Shown here piece after piece: positions 42,396 to 51,600 of a stretch of 64,000 bases of DNA (its first letter is position 1; each line of letters begins with the position of its first letter). The position numbers were made by a program, and so were the translations under genes. Source of the stretch: Coleofasciculus sp040219735 (GTDB lineage Bacteria > Cyanobacteriota > Cyanobacteriia > Cyanobacteriales > Coleofasciculaceae); the NCBI GenBank assembly GCA_040219735.1, contig JAVJRX010000047.1. One strand, written 5' to 3'. The notes under the pieces are model-generated. The model was not told the origin of the DNA. It saw only the letters and a list, made by a program, of their open reading frames with translations, and searched no databases.

Positions 42396-45122
42396 ATGGA
42401 AAAAATAACTCATCTGTTGCGGACACAGGCACAGGAAAATGGGGAAACTGGAAAACTAGGTTCCAAGGGAATACGGAAGACTTTGGGCAGATTGACTGGT
42501 AAGAGTCGCTCAAAACGGGCAGGATGCATCAGAATAGGCAGTGTAGCGCTCACCAGTTGTGTCTGGCTAGCTTATGGTAACTACGCCGTTGCCCAAATTA
42601 TGCCCGATACAACCTGGGGCGCTGAACAATCGGTGGTTGAGAAAGGTGGTATCGACGGCGCTATTGTTGATTTGATTACCCAGGGAGCAACTCGTGGTGC
42701 TAACCGATTTCACAGTTTTGAACAATTTGATATCACAGAAGGAGAGAGTGTCTATTTTGATTCTCCCCAAGGAATTGAAAATATTTTTAGTCGGGTAAGG
42801 GGAAATGACGCCTCGTATATTCTGGGGACGCTGGGTGTCAATGGTGGGGCGAATCTGTTTTTTATTAATCCCAATGGGATTATTTTTGGCGAGAGTGCCA
42901 AGCTGCATGTTGAGGGTTCGTTTGTGGCAACGACAGCCAATGGGATTCAGTTTGGGGAACGGGGATTTTTTAGTACCACACAGTCAGAGGTTCCTTCGCC
43001 GTTACTGACGGTGAATCCTTCGGCGTTTCTGTTTAATCAAATCACGCCAGGACGCATTGAATCGCGCTCAGTTGCATTTTCTGGAGTTGATCCATTCGGC
43101 TTTCCTTTCTTTGGTTTGCGAGTCCCTGATGGTAAAAGTCTGCTGCTAGTGGGTGGAGAGATCCTGATTGATGGACAAATGTTTGAACTTGAGGAGGAAA
43201 TATTTGGAGGTGGGTTGAATGCATTAGAAGGTCGAGTGGAATTAGCGGCTGTAGCTGGTTCGGGGACAGTAGGATTGACTGTTGACGGCAATAGCCTCTC
43301 TTTGAATGTTCCTCCAGAAATTCTGCGGGCGGATATAGAGTTAACCAATGGGGCTTTAGTGATCACTAGTAGCGAAGCTGGGGGTGATATTCAAGTTTGG
43401 GGGAAGGAAATCACTCTGACAGATTTTTCGACAATTAGCTCCAGTTCTTTTGGTGCAGGCAAGAGTGGAACTATTGTGGTGAATGCCTCGGAATTAGTGC
43501 AAGCTAGTGGCGTGAACAGTGGCTTTTTTACGACCGGCGAAGCAACCGGAGACGGAGGGGAGGTGATGATTACTACACCCGTGCTACAGCTATGGGATGG
43601 GGCACAGATTGCCACTGCTACTTTTGGTGCAGGTAATGCTGGTAATGTGGTGGTGAACGCCTCGGAATTGGTTCAAGTTAGTGATAACATCGACAAGGTT
43701 GCTAGTGGTTTGAGAACAGATACTTTCGGCGAGGGGGATGCAGGAGACCTCACCATTAACACCCCTGTACTCCTCATCGAAAATGGCGCTGTAATTGCTA
43801 GTGGAACTTCTTCCAATAGCACAGGAAATGGCGGCACTTTGACTGTCAATGCCTCGACATTGGTGCAATTGAGTAGTGAAGAAGGTCAGCTTCCCAGTCT
43901 CTTAACAACTCAAACTGAGGGACAGGGAAATGGAGGAAATCTAACGATTAACACGCCCAAGTTAGTTGTAACCGATGGAAGCCAAGTTTCGGCTGAAACG
44001 TTTGATAGCGGGATTGGTGGTTTAATTGCGGTCAATGCCAATACTGTTGAGGTAACCCGTGGTGGACAACTCCGCACAACCACAGAGGGTAGCAATAATG
44101 CTGGAAATATTTCATTACAGGTGGAAGAGAGCGTAACGATTACTGGAGATGATAGTGGATTCTTTGCTAATACTACAAAATACTCCAGTGGCAATGGTGG
44201 CAGTATCTTTATTGACCCTCCAATCGTAGTTATCCAGGATGGAGCAGAAATTGCAACTGAGAGTAAGGGGACTGGAGAGGCGGGAGATATTGAAATTCAA
44301 GCTAATTTCCTCAGCCTGGATACTAATGCTCGTATTTCTGCTGAAACGGCTACAAACAATGGCGGCGATATTACGCTTCTTATTGATGACATTTTACTCT
44401 TGCGCCGTGGGAGTCGCATCTCAGCAACGGCTGGTACGGCTGGGCAAGCAGAGCCACGGGGAGATGGTGGCAATATTACCATTGAATCTGATTTTATTGT
44501 TGCTGTTCCAAATGAAAACAGCGATATTACTGCCGATTCTTTTTCCGGAGAAGGAGGACGCATCCGGCTCAAGACTCAAGGTTTGTTTAATCTGGTTATC
44601 CGCAGCCGCGAAGAGCTAGAAACTTTACTGGAACCAGATGATCCCTTAGAACTCAAAGCCGCTGAATTGCAATCAAATGACATCACTGCCATTTCGCAAA
44701 CGGTTCCCCAACTCAGTCAAATTCCTACTCTCATATTATTAGGACTAGACCCGGCTCAAGGACTGGTGGAATTGCCAGCAGAACTTGTTGATGTGACGCG
44801 ACTGATTGAACAAAGTCTTTGTGCCGCTGCACAGGGAAGTGAATTTATCATAACTGGACGCGGCGGTTTGCCTAAGCCTCCCAATCAGGTGCTTGATGCT
44901 GATGCGACTTGGGAAGATTGGCGGATAACTACTGTGGGGGAATCAACGGAGGTGCAGCAATCTAACCAAAACAGTTATCAAGAAGTTACAGAGAATAAGC
45001 CAAATAAATTTGTTGAAGCTCAAGGTTGGTTTAAAGATGCAAATGGTACGATTATTCTCACCGCAGAACCAACGGTTGTGACTCCCCACGCAACGGGTTT
45101 ACCATCGTTCACCTGTCAATAG
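42396..45122 (+). CDS. Filamentous-haemagglutinin-like exoprotein (TPS domain), locus B
   Basis: 908 residues. A long basic N-terminal extension (1-48) precedes a hydrophobic export segment ending YAVAQ, an extended signal peptide of the type known in TPS exoproteins. The TPS domain has 'GATRGANRFHSFEQFDI', 'SYILGTLGVNGGANLFF' and 'NPNGIIFGESAKLHVEGSF'. Beta-helix repeats ('GNAGNVVVNASELVQVS', 'GDAGDLTINTPVL') follow to about 760. The C-terminus has 'GRGGLPKPPNQVL', 'ATWEDWR', 'VEAQGWFKDANGTIILTAEP' and a last Cys (SFTCQ), matching locus A. No TpsB gene nearby. Confidence 0.92.
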   Translation: MEKITHLLRTQAQENGETGKLGSKGIRKTLGRLTGKSRSKRAGCIRIGSVALTSCVWLAYGNYAVAQIMPDTTWGAEQSVVEKGGIDGAIVDLITQGATRGANRFHSFEQFDITEGESVYFDSPQGIENIFSRVRGNDASYILGTLGVNGGANLFFINPNGIIFGESAKLHVEGSFVATTANGIQFGERGFFSTTQSEVPSPLLTVNPSAFLFNQITPGRIESRSVAFSGVDPFGFPFFGLRVPDGKSLLLVGGEILIDGQMFELEEEIFGGGLNALEGRVELAAVAGSGTVGLTVDGNSLSLNVPPEILRADIELTNGALVITSSEAGGDIQVWGKEITLTDFSTISSSSFGAGKSGTIVVNASELVQASGVNSGFFTTGEATGDGGEVMITTPVLQLWDGAQIATATFGAGNAGNVVVNASELVQVSDNIDKVASGLRTDTFGEGDAGDLTINTPVLLIENGAVIASGTSSNSTGNGGTLTVNASTLVQLSSEEGQLPSLLTTQTEGQGNGGNLTINTPKLVVTDGSQVSAETFDSGIGGLIAVNANTVEVTRGGQLRTTTEGSNNAGNISLQVEESVTITGDDSGFFANTTKYSSGNGGSIFIDPPIVVIQDGAEIATESKGTGEAGDIEIQANFLSLDTNARISAETATNNGGDITLLIDDILLLRRGSRISATAGTAGQAEPRGDGGNITIESDFIVAVPNENSDITADSFSGEGGRIRLKTQGLFNLVIRSREELETLLEPDDPLELKAAELQSNDITAISQTVPQLSQIPTLILLGLDPAQGLVELPAELVDVTRLIEQSLCAAAQGSEFIITGRGGLPKPPNQVLDADATWEDWRITTVGESTEVQQSNQNSYQEVTENKPNKFVEAQGWFKDANGTIILTAEPTVVTPHATGLPSFTCQ

Positions 45123-45224
45123 TTAAAGTTTTCGTGAAACCTTACCGAAATCAAAGTTGCAATGTGAGCGCTATAAATGGTGCGTTACGCTCCGCTCTCC
45201 TCACCCTACAATTGCCTGAGGTTT

Positions 45225-45255
45225 TTGTAGTAAGCACTTCAGTGCTTGTTACAAA
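45225..45255. repeat. AGCACTTCAGTGCTT repeat between the exoprotein and CHAT genes
   Basis: TTGTAGTAAGCACTTCAGTG followed by CTTGTTACAAAC. Related to 12971-13026 and to the copy about 175 bp downstream inside the CHAT frame. Confidence 0.75.
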
Positions 45256-45279
45256 CATAAATCTAAAAGGTTTAATGAT

Positions 45280-48090
45280 ATGAAACGCCTAGTATCCTTA
45301 TCTGTAAATAAAGTATCAAAGGTCTGTGTTCCTCGGAGGTTGAGTTGGTTGGGAAAATGGGTAAATTTACGATTTTCTGTACTGACGCGATCGCTCAGGC
45401 TTGTAGTAAGCGATGAAGCGCTTATGGCACTAAAGTGCCTACTACGAACGGCGCGATCGCTCCTGTTGGCTCTGTTGGGGTTAAGCTTAAGTCTGGGTAT
45501 CCATAGAATACCTCTAGTAAGGGCAGAACTTCCTGTCGCCACGGAGACTCTAGCCTTAGTACAAGTCGGCAAAAATCACTATGATACTGGACAATTTACT
45601 GAAGCTGTACAGGTTTTGCAACAAGCAGCACAGGGGTATGCCGAGACTGGAAATACCCTCCAGCAAGCTCAAGTATTAAGCCTCCTGTCATTAACTTATC
45701 AGAAACTCGGACAGTGGCAAGCCGCTGAACAAGCAATTCAAACCAGTTTGTCTTTACTCGAAACTGTACCTCAAGCTAACCCAAGGGTTCGCGCTCAAGT
45801 CTTCAATGCTCAAGGGCGTCTACAATTAGCTACAGGCAACGCTGAAGCCGCTTTAGCTAGCTGGGAACAGGCAGAAACTCTCTATCAGCAAGCGAGTGAT
45901 CCGATAGGAGCAATTGGTAGCCAAATTAATCAAACCGAGGCAATGCAATCCTTGGGATTGTATCGACGCACACAACAGCTTTATCATCGGCTAGAACAAG
46001 CCCTTTTTGAGTTAGATGATTCACCTGTTAAGGTGGCTGGGTTGCAAAATTTTGGGACTGTTTTGCGACAAGGGGGGGATTTAGAAAAATCTCAAGATAT
46101 TCTCAGCCAAAGTTTAGCCTTAACCCAAGCATTAGGCTTACCGCAACAGGAAAGTCAAATATTGCTGAGTTTAGGCAATACAGAGCAAACCTTAGCCCAA
46201 CGCGCTAAAGTGTTTGAAAATTCCTCAGGCAAAGACTATATCCAAGCTGCCCTGACTCACTACCAACAGGCGGCAATGAAAGCCACGATTCCTTTAACCC
46301 GAATTCAAGCTCAACTTAATCAATTGAATTTATTGATTGAGACTGACTCTATATCACCGGATCAAGAGTTTTTGTCTTCAATATCAACCGGATTATTAAC
46401 TTTACATGCTAGTCGGGCTTCTGTTTATGCTCATGTGAATTTTGCTGAAAGTTTGCTCCAGATTCCAGAGTTAATGGCACAGAAGCAACGCACTAATGAT
46501 ATGGCGGCAATCTTAACGACAGCGATTCAACAAGCTGAAGCTTTACAAGACCAACGGGCGATATCTTATAGTTTGGGTACGCTAGGTAAGCTCTATGAAA
46601 AAACCCAAGACTGGACAAACGCCAAAAATGTAACCGAAAAAGCACTCCTGATTGCTCAACAGATGAATGCAGCTGATATCACCTATCAATGGCAATGGCA
46701 AATGGGGCGATTACTGCAAGCCCAAGCCCAAGAGAATTCTCCAAATCTGCTTGTCAATTCAGACGCGATCGCATATTACAATGAAGCCGTTAAGACACTC
46801 AACAATTTACGCGGTGATTTAGTCGCCCTCAATCCCGAAATTCAATTTTCCTTCCGAGAAACTGTCGAACCTGTTTATCGTCAATTCGTCGATTTACTTC
46901 TGCGTTCCCCCACTCCCAATAAAGCCAATCTGAGCCAAGCCCGCGATATCATGGAAGCCTTGCAATTGGCTGAACTGGATAACTTCTTTCGCGATGCTTG
47001 TGCCACACCAGAAGCTGTGAATATTGATAACGTTGATCCTCAAGCGGCGATCATTTATCCAATTATATTACCCAATCGCTTGGAGGTAATTCTCAAATTA
47101 CCTGGACAAAATAACCTGCGCCACTATGCCCATCAAGGCGTCTCTGAACCTCAAGTTGATCAAGCCGTGGAACAATTGCGCCAGGATTTAACCAAACGCA
47201 GTACGAGTATCAGTAAAATTAAACAGGATGCGGCACAACTTTACGATTGGTTAATTCGCCCCTTTGAAGCTGATTTAGAACCCGCAAACTCAGATAACCC
47301 CACCGTTAAAACTTTAGTATTTGTCCTCGATGGTTCCTTACGCAATATTCCCCCCTCGACTCTCTATGACGGAGAAAAGTATTTAATTGAGCGATATGCT
47401 GTGGCGTTAACGCCCGGTTTACAACTCCTAGAACCCAAACCCCTCAACCGCGAGAATTTCCGAGGGCTGATTGCTGGAACGACAAATGCACCCAGCTTTG
47501 AGCAAGAAGGATTTTCTACCCTAGACAATGTAGCCGATGAGTTAGCCGGAATCCGAAACCAACTCAACCTAAGTCAAAGCCTAGAGAATCAGGATTTTAT
47601 ACAAGATAATATCCGCAATCAGATTAATATGGAACCCTTTAATCTGGTACACATTGCCACCCACGGCAAATTTAGTTCTAATCCCCAACAAACCTTCCTC
47701 TTAGACTGGAGTGGGCGGATTAATGTTCAGGATTTAGATAGTTTATTACGCACCAATGAACCCAATCGTACTACCGCTATTGAATTACTGGTTTTGAGTG
47801 CTTGCGAAACAGCCGCTGGAGATAAGCGTGCGGCATTAGGATTAGCCGGAATCGCGGTTCGAGCTGGCGCCCGCAGCACATTGGCGACATTGTGGCAAGT
47901 TAACGATGCATCCACCGCAGAATTTATGCGACGGTTTTATCAACAGTTAAAAGAGCCTCAACTGAGTAAAGCTGAAGCTCTGCGGAAAACTCAAATTGCT
48001 TTCTTAACCGAGTATCCAGATGATCCGGATAAAGATTACCTACGCCCCTATCACTGGGCACCCTTTATTCTGGTTGGGAACTGGTTATAA
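45280..48090 (+). CDS. Secreted TPR-CHAT protease-like protein, locus B
   Basis: 936 residues from the ATG at 45280, or 888 from the in-frame ATG at 45424. The later start gives a classical signal peptide (MALKCLLRTARSLLLALLGL, then SLSLG and a VRAE site); the earlier one adds 48 basic residues. TPR units fill about 95-510, and the CHAT domain about 580-936 has His795 (HIATHGKF) and Cys842 (LVLSACETAAGDKRA). It ends 'YHWAPFILVGNWL' like the locus A protein. A repeat-derived stretch (45386-45462) spans the start region. The 3' end overlaps the convergent DUF928 gene by 26 bp. Confidence 0.92.
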   Translation: MKRLVSLSVNKVSKVCVPRRLSWLGKWVNLRFSVLTRSLRLVVSDEALMALKCLLRTARSLLLALLGLSLSLGIHRIPLVRAELPVATETLALVQVGKNHYDTGQFTEAVQVLQQAAQGYAETGNTLQQAQVLSLLSLTYQKLGQWQAAEQAIQTSLSLLETVPQANPRVRAQVFNAQGRLQLATGNAEAALASWEQAETLYQQASDPIGAIGSQINQTEAMQSLGLYRRTQQLYHRLEQALFELDDSPVKVAGLQNFGTVLRQGGDLEKSQDILSQSLALTQALGLPQQESQILLSLGNTEQTLAQRAKVFENSSGKDYIQAALTHYQQAAMKATIPLTRIQAQLNQLNLLIETDSISPDQEFLSSISTGLLTLHASRASVYAHVNFAESLLQIPELMAQKQRTNDMAAILTTAIQQAEALQDQRAISYSLGTLGKLYEKTQDWTNAKNVTEKALLIAQQMNAADITYQWQWQMGRLLQAQAQENSPNLLVNSDAIAYYNEAVKTLNNLRGDLVALNPEIQFSFRETVEPVYRQFVDLLLRSPTPNKANLSQARDIMEALQLAELDNFFRDACATPEAVNIDNVDPQAAIIYPIILPNRLEVILKLPGQNNLRHYAHQGVSEPQVDQAVEQLRQDLTKRSTSISKIKQDAAQLYDWLIRPFEADLEPANSDNPTVKTLVFVLDGSLRNIPPSTLYDGEKYLIERYAVALTPGLQLLEPKPLNRENFRGLIAGTTNAPSFEQEGFSTLDNVADELAGIRNQLNLSQSLENQDFIQDNIRNQINMEPFNLVHIATHGKFSSNPQQTFLLDWSGRINVQDLDSLLRTNEPNRTTAIELLVLSACETAAGDKRAALGLAGIAVRAGARSTLATLWQVNDASTAEFMRRFYQQLKEPQLSKAEALRKTQIAFLTEYPDDPDKDYLRPYHWAPFILVGNWL
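45386..45462. repeat. Repeat inside the CHAT gene, flanked by an 11-bp direct repeat
   Basis: CGCGATCGCTC occurs at 45386-45396 and again at 45452-45462. Between them lies a TTGTAGTAAGCG ... GGCACTAAAGTGCCTACTAC unit of the AGCACT family. The period is 66 bp, exactly 22 codons, so the frame is kept. The direct repeat contains a HIP1 octamer. Confidence 0.8.
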
Positions 48091-48907
48091 CATTGCCAGG
48101 TATAACACTACCAGCAATGGGTTCTTGCTCAATTTCTTGTAACCCAATTCTTTCATCTCCCAAGAGTTCTAACCAGATACTTTCCAATGTGGCATTTTCA
48201 GGGTATTCCAAGCGTAATTGAGCCAATTCTGAGAACATATCATACCAAACGTCATGACGGGCGTAAGCGGCAACCCGTTCTAGGGGGTTTTTTGACAGAT
48301 TTAATTCTGCCTCAAGTTCAGCAGATTGGGCAACTCGTCGCACAAATCCCGTCAGCGATGCTGGCGCCAGTCGAGTTGCTGCTTGCTGGGATTGTGCTGA
48401 ACTAGGACAACTCATTTCAAAATACCAGCGATAGGTTTTACCTATTTCTAATGGCTTTTCTGTTGTGGGAACTGTTACACTGACGATTCCTGGTGTTGCT
48501 GGCAGTTTAAAGGTGGTGCGGTAAATATCATTTTCCCCCTGTTGGATGGAAAATTCTCCAGAGGATACTTTGTCTGAACCGTAGGGAACATAAACCCAAA
48601 AGGTGGGATAGTCACTCACGGTTAACTGAAAGTTCTTGCCACCTGCCATGCGAGTGAGGAAGAGATCTCCTTCGGTGTATTCGCAGTTACCACGAGTACC
48701 TGTTCCATTGCGGGTTGTAGGAGTACCACCACCATCCTTAGGCGGTAAATTGGGCAGGAGAGAGGGAATTGATATTGGCTCAAAGATAGTATTTGACGAC
48801 TCAACTTGTGCCGTCGCTGGAGGAAGACGAGTAATGAGGCTGATGATGATTCCTATAGCTAGTACAGCTTTGCTGCGAGGAATAAGTATAAATTTGAAAT
48901 TGTTCAT
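48065..48907 (-). CDS. DUF928 secreted protein, locus B
   Basis: 280 residues. Signal peptide about 1-34 (AIGIIISLITRLPPATAQ). The DUF928 core shares with locus A 'GTRGNCEYTEGD', 'TVSDYPTFWVYVPYG', 'YRTTFKLPATPGIVSVTVP', 'GKTYRWYFEMSCPSS', including the two Cys. About 110 extra C-terminal residues are helical and charged ('LERVAAYARHDVWYDMFSEL'). Unlike locus A the gene is convergent with its CHAT gene and overlaps it by 26 bp, which suggests an inversion after duplication. Function unknown. Confidence 0.88.
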   Translation of the reverse strand: MNNFKFILIPRSKAVLAIGIIISLITRLPPATAQVESSNTIFEPISIPSLLPNLPPKDGGGTPTTRNGTGTRGNCEYTEGDLFLTRMAGGKNFQLTVSDYPTFWVYVPYGSDKVSSGEFSIQQGENDIYRTTFKLPATPGIVSVTVPTTEKPLEIGKTYRWYFEMSCPSSAQSQQAATRLAPASLTGFVRRVAQSAELEAELNLSKNPLERVAAYARHDVWYDMFSELAQLRLEYPENATLESIWLELLGDERIGLQEIEQEPIAGSVIPGNVITSSQPE

Positions 48908-49106
48908 GTCTTAGCCTGTAAAAATACTAGAGGATAGAACGTGGAGTTGTCAGCAGGGGAGTTCTCAGAGTGGGGAAGCCGGGGAGAATTTATAAGGTAA
49001 CTCTCCGCTTTAAAATTTGCTTCCCTTGAGATGCTCCTCCAGACAATGATTTCGCCACAATGTTCAATTCTAGATGCACCCGTCACGTTTGTCGTTTGAT
49101 TTAACC

Positions 49107-49520
49107 CTAATCTAAATGCCCAAAAGCTTTGCGCCAGAAATGATATAAGGGGTAGTGCTGGGAGTAGGGAATGTGAGAGTTCGAGTATAAAACTTGATAG
49201 GGTTCCACTAAGTTGGGAAGGTCAAGACCCATCGGAATCATAATATCTGTGATATTGGGTTCTTTGTCCTCCTCTTCGTTTGTATCACTTTGATTTCCGT
49301 GCTTAATAGCAGTGAGAACAGAAGCTTCTGAAGGCAAGGAAGCAAGAGATTGAGTTCTTGGAATAGGACAAGGACGATTACCACACCGACGGCGAGAATA
49401 GCGACCCCAACTTCTCCAACTATTTAGAGAAAATCCTGAACTTACCGGATATAATAGGAAAAAAGTTTCAGGAGTATATGTATCCCAAAAGATAGTTCTC
49501 ATCTGTTTGCAAATCCTCAT
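49107..49520 (-). CDS. Hypothetical protein, weakly supported
   Basis: 137 residues (131 from the ATG at 49502). No signal peptide, membrane helix or known motif. Composition is mixed: a Ser/Arg/Cys-rich first half ('RSWGRYSRRRCGNRPCP') and an acidic middle (DTNEEEDKEP). The C-terminal 'YSQHYPLYHFWRKAFGHLD' looks protein-like. It follows DUF928 on the same strand, upstream of it by about 200 bp. It could be real or chance. Confidence 0.35.
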   Translation of the reverse strand: MRICKQMRTIFWDTYTPETFFLLYPVSSGFSLNSWRSWGRYSRRRCGNRPCPIPRTQSLASLPSEASVLTAIKHGNQSDTNEEEDKEPNITDIMIPMGLDLPNLVEPYQVLYSNSHIPYSQHYPLYHFWRKAFGHLD

Positions 49521-50242
49521 TCTTTAGTAGTTAGTAAGGGATGGCTGAGTGAATCTGTCCGCTTTGCCTTCCCGTTTCGGTTTTCAGTATGAATGACTAT
49601 TTCCCCAAAGAGTTGAGGAAAATTCAGGACTTGAAAATTCAGGAAAATTCAGGGTGTTCAGTAAAGTTGAGGTTTATCTTACTAAATATTTAGGAATAAT
49701 TTTATCGCACTGGCGTCTTGAAAGATGTTAAATTTTATGACTCAGTGGAACTAGAAGCTGACTAGAGAAAAGGACGATCGCTATCGCGTCTTATGTACCT
49801 TGTTCCGAAAAGGATTGAGCCATTTTTATAATCTGCCTTAATTCATAATTGTATCGAATGTAACCTTTTAACCTCTGCCAGCGCTGTCCTTATAATTGTA
49901 TCGATATGTAAAAAACCTAGTCAGTTTGCTAGGGTTGAACTAGAAACTCTCTATGACTCTATTATGGCAGGCAGAGTCTCGCCAACGGCATTCCCAGCCA
50001 GAATGTCGAAAATATATAGACGTGGTGTCACCTCTGTAACAGGCGGCAAAACCGAGCTATTGGATGGTAATGATTTAAAGATTACACAGCAATTATTACC
50101 CGAAAAATTTCCATCTCAAATAAATCGGAATAATTCATGAAAATTCAGGTTTATGGCTTGTGTAATTTTCGCAAAATCTCACTTCATCTCAGGGTGTATT
50201 CGTATTTACTAAGATAAGATAAGTAGGTTAGTCTGAGTCTTC
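49521..50242. other. 722-bp spacer upstream of the AAA-like gene
   Basis: GAAAATTCAGG occurs three times in tandem at about 49617-49660 and again at about 50138, close to a GTGTAATTTTCGC segment. AATTGTATCGA occurs at about 49847 and 49896. AACCTAG/CTAGGGTT form a small hairpin at about 49915-49937. The repeated TTCAGG boxes could be regulator sites, but none is assignable. No gene is seen. Confidence 0.45.
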
Positions 50243-51586
50243 ATGCCAATGAAATTTGATATAGATGACGCCATCCAAATGGCGAACCAAGCTGTATCAT
50301 ACAGCGCTCACCGCAGCTTGACGGATGTAGAAGTCATGGTTCTCAAAGGAGCATGGCAACGTCAAGAGTATGATCAAATTGCCGCCAAACATCAATATGC
50401 CACCAGCTATATTAGTCAAGATGTCGCTCCGAAGCTGTGGAAAATCTTAACCGAAGCCTTAGGAGAGAAAGTGAAAAAAAGCAATTTCAAACAAGTACTG
50501 GAGAGATATTGGAAACAGCACCAGGTTTCCCAGGCTTCCCCCAATCCAATTTCTCCAGCCCCAAACCTTTATCTTCCTAACCAAAAACAGTTAGAATCAT
50601 TTACGCCCGACTACTATGTAGAACGCTCTCCCTTGGAAAGCACTTGTTATCAAACCCTCTTACAACCGGGAGCGCTGGTGCGGATTAAAGCACCCAGTTT
50701 AATGGGTAAAACCTTACTCGTAAATCGGGTATTAGCTAAATTAGCCACTCAAGGCTACCGCACCGCTAGTTTAAGCTTTAAACTAGCCGATAGTCAGAGT
50801 CATTTCACTCATCTGGATAAATTATTACGGTGGTTTTGTATTAATCTCTCTCGCGAACTCGGCTTAGCCAATGCCTTAGACGATTATTGGGATGAAGAGG
50901 ATATGGGTTCTAAGGTCAGTTGTACTACCTATTTTGAAGACTATCTCTTAGCCTCCACGAATAGTCCCATTGCCTTGTGCTTAGATGATGTACATTTACT
51001 CTTCCCGTATCCCGAAATTTATGAAGACTTTTTCGGACTCTTGCGCTCCTGGTATGAAAAAGCCAGAAGTCGCCAACGGTGGAAACTATTGCGGTTAATT
51101 ATCGTCCATTCAACTGATGTTTATATTCGCCTCAACATTAATCAATCACCATTTAATGTTGGGTTACCCATTGAACTTGCTGATTTTACCTTAGAGCAGA
51201 TACAAGAGTTTGCCCAAAAATATGGACTCAATCCTGATCTGAGTTATCTTCAACCCTTAATCAACATGATTGGAGGACATCCCTATTTAGTCGAACGCGC
51301 CTTTACCTACCTAAAAAATGACCCCAATATGCCCCTCGATCAACTCTTAGCCACCGCACCTACAGACGCTGGAATTTATGCCAGTCATTTGCGAGAAAAT
51401 TGGTTTTATCTGCAATCTCATCCTCAACTCGCAGAGGCGTTTAAAACCGTTGTTACCAAGACAACCCCTATACAAGTTGAACCCATGCAAGCCTATCAAC
51501 TTCATAGTATAGGATTAATCAAACGGTCGGGAAATAAGGTCGAACCCCGCTGTGATTTATATCGTCAATATTTCTGCCATCATTAA
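50243..51586 (+). CDS. AAA-like (AAA_35) NTPase with N-terminal HTH (vMAP-N-like)
   Basis: 447 residues. The first about 100 residues match the HTH-like N-domain of many cyanobacterial signalling NTPases: 'SLTDVEVMVLKGAWQRQEYD', 'YATSYISQDVAPKLWKILTE', 'ALGEKVKKSNFKQVLERY'. The AAA_35 domain (about 125-440) has 'ESTCYQTLLQPGALVRIKAP', a Walker A-like SLMGKTLL near 150 and a Walker B-like LCLDDVHLLF near 243. A C-terminal winged-helix-like part ends in 'RCDLYRQYF'. Its stop is 14 bp before the AAA-cyclase-CHASE2 gene, which starts with a related NTPase, so they form an operon and may oligomerise. Confidence 0.85.
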   Translation: MPMKFDIDDAIQMANQAVSYSAHRSLTDVEVMVLKGAWQRQEYDQIAAKHQYATSYISQDVAPKLWKILTEALGEKVKKSNFKQVLERYWKQHQVSQASPNPISPAPNLYLPNQKQLESFTPDYYVERSPLESTCYQTLLQPGALVRIKAPSLMGKTLLVNRVLAKLATQGYRTASLSFKLADSQSHFTHLDKLLRWFCINLSRELGLANALDDYWDEEDMGSKVSCTTYFEDYLLASTNSPIALCLDDVHLLFPYPEIYEDFFGLLRSWYEKARSRQRWKLLRLIIVHSTDVYIRLNINQSPFNVGLPIELADFTLEQIQEFAQKYGLNPDLSYLQPLINMIGGHPYLVERAFTYLKNDPNMPLDQLLATAPTDAGIYASHLRENWFYLQSHPQLAEAFKTVVTKTTPIQVEPMQAYQLHSIGLIKRSGNKVEPRCDLYRQYFCHH

Positions 51587-51600
51587 GGAGTGAATACCGA

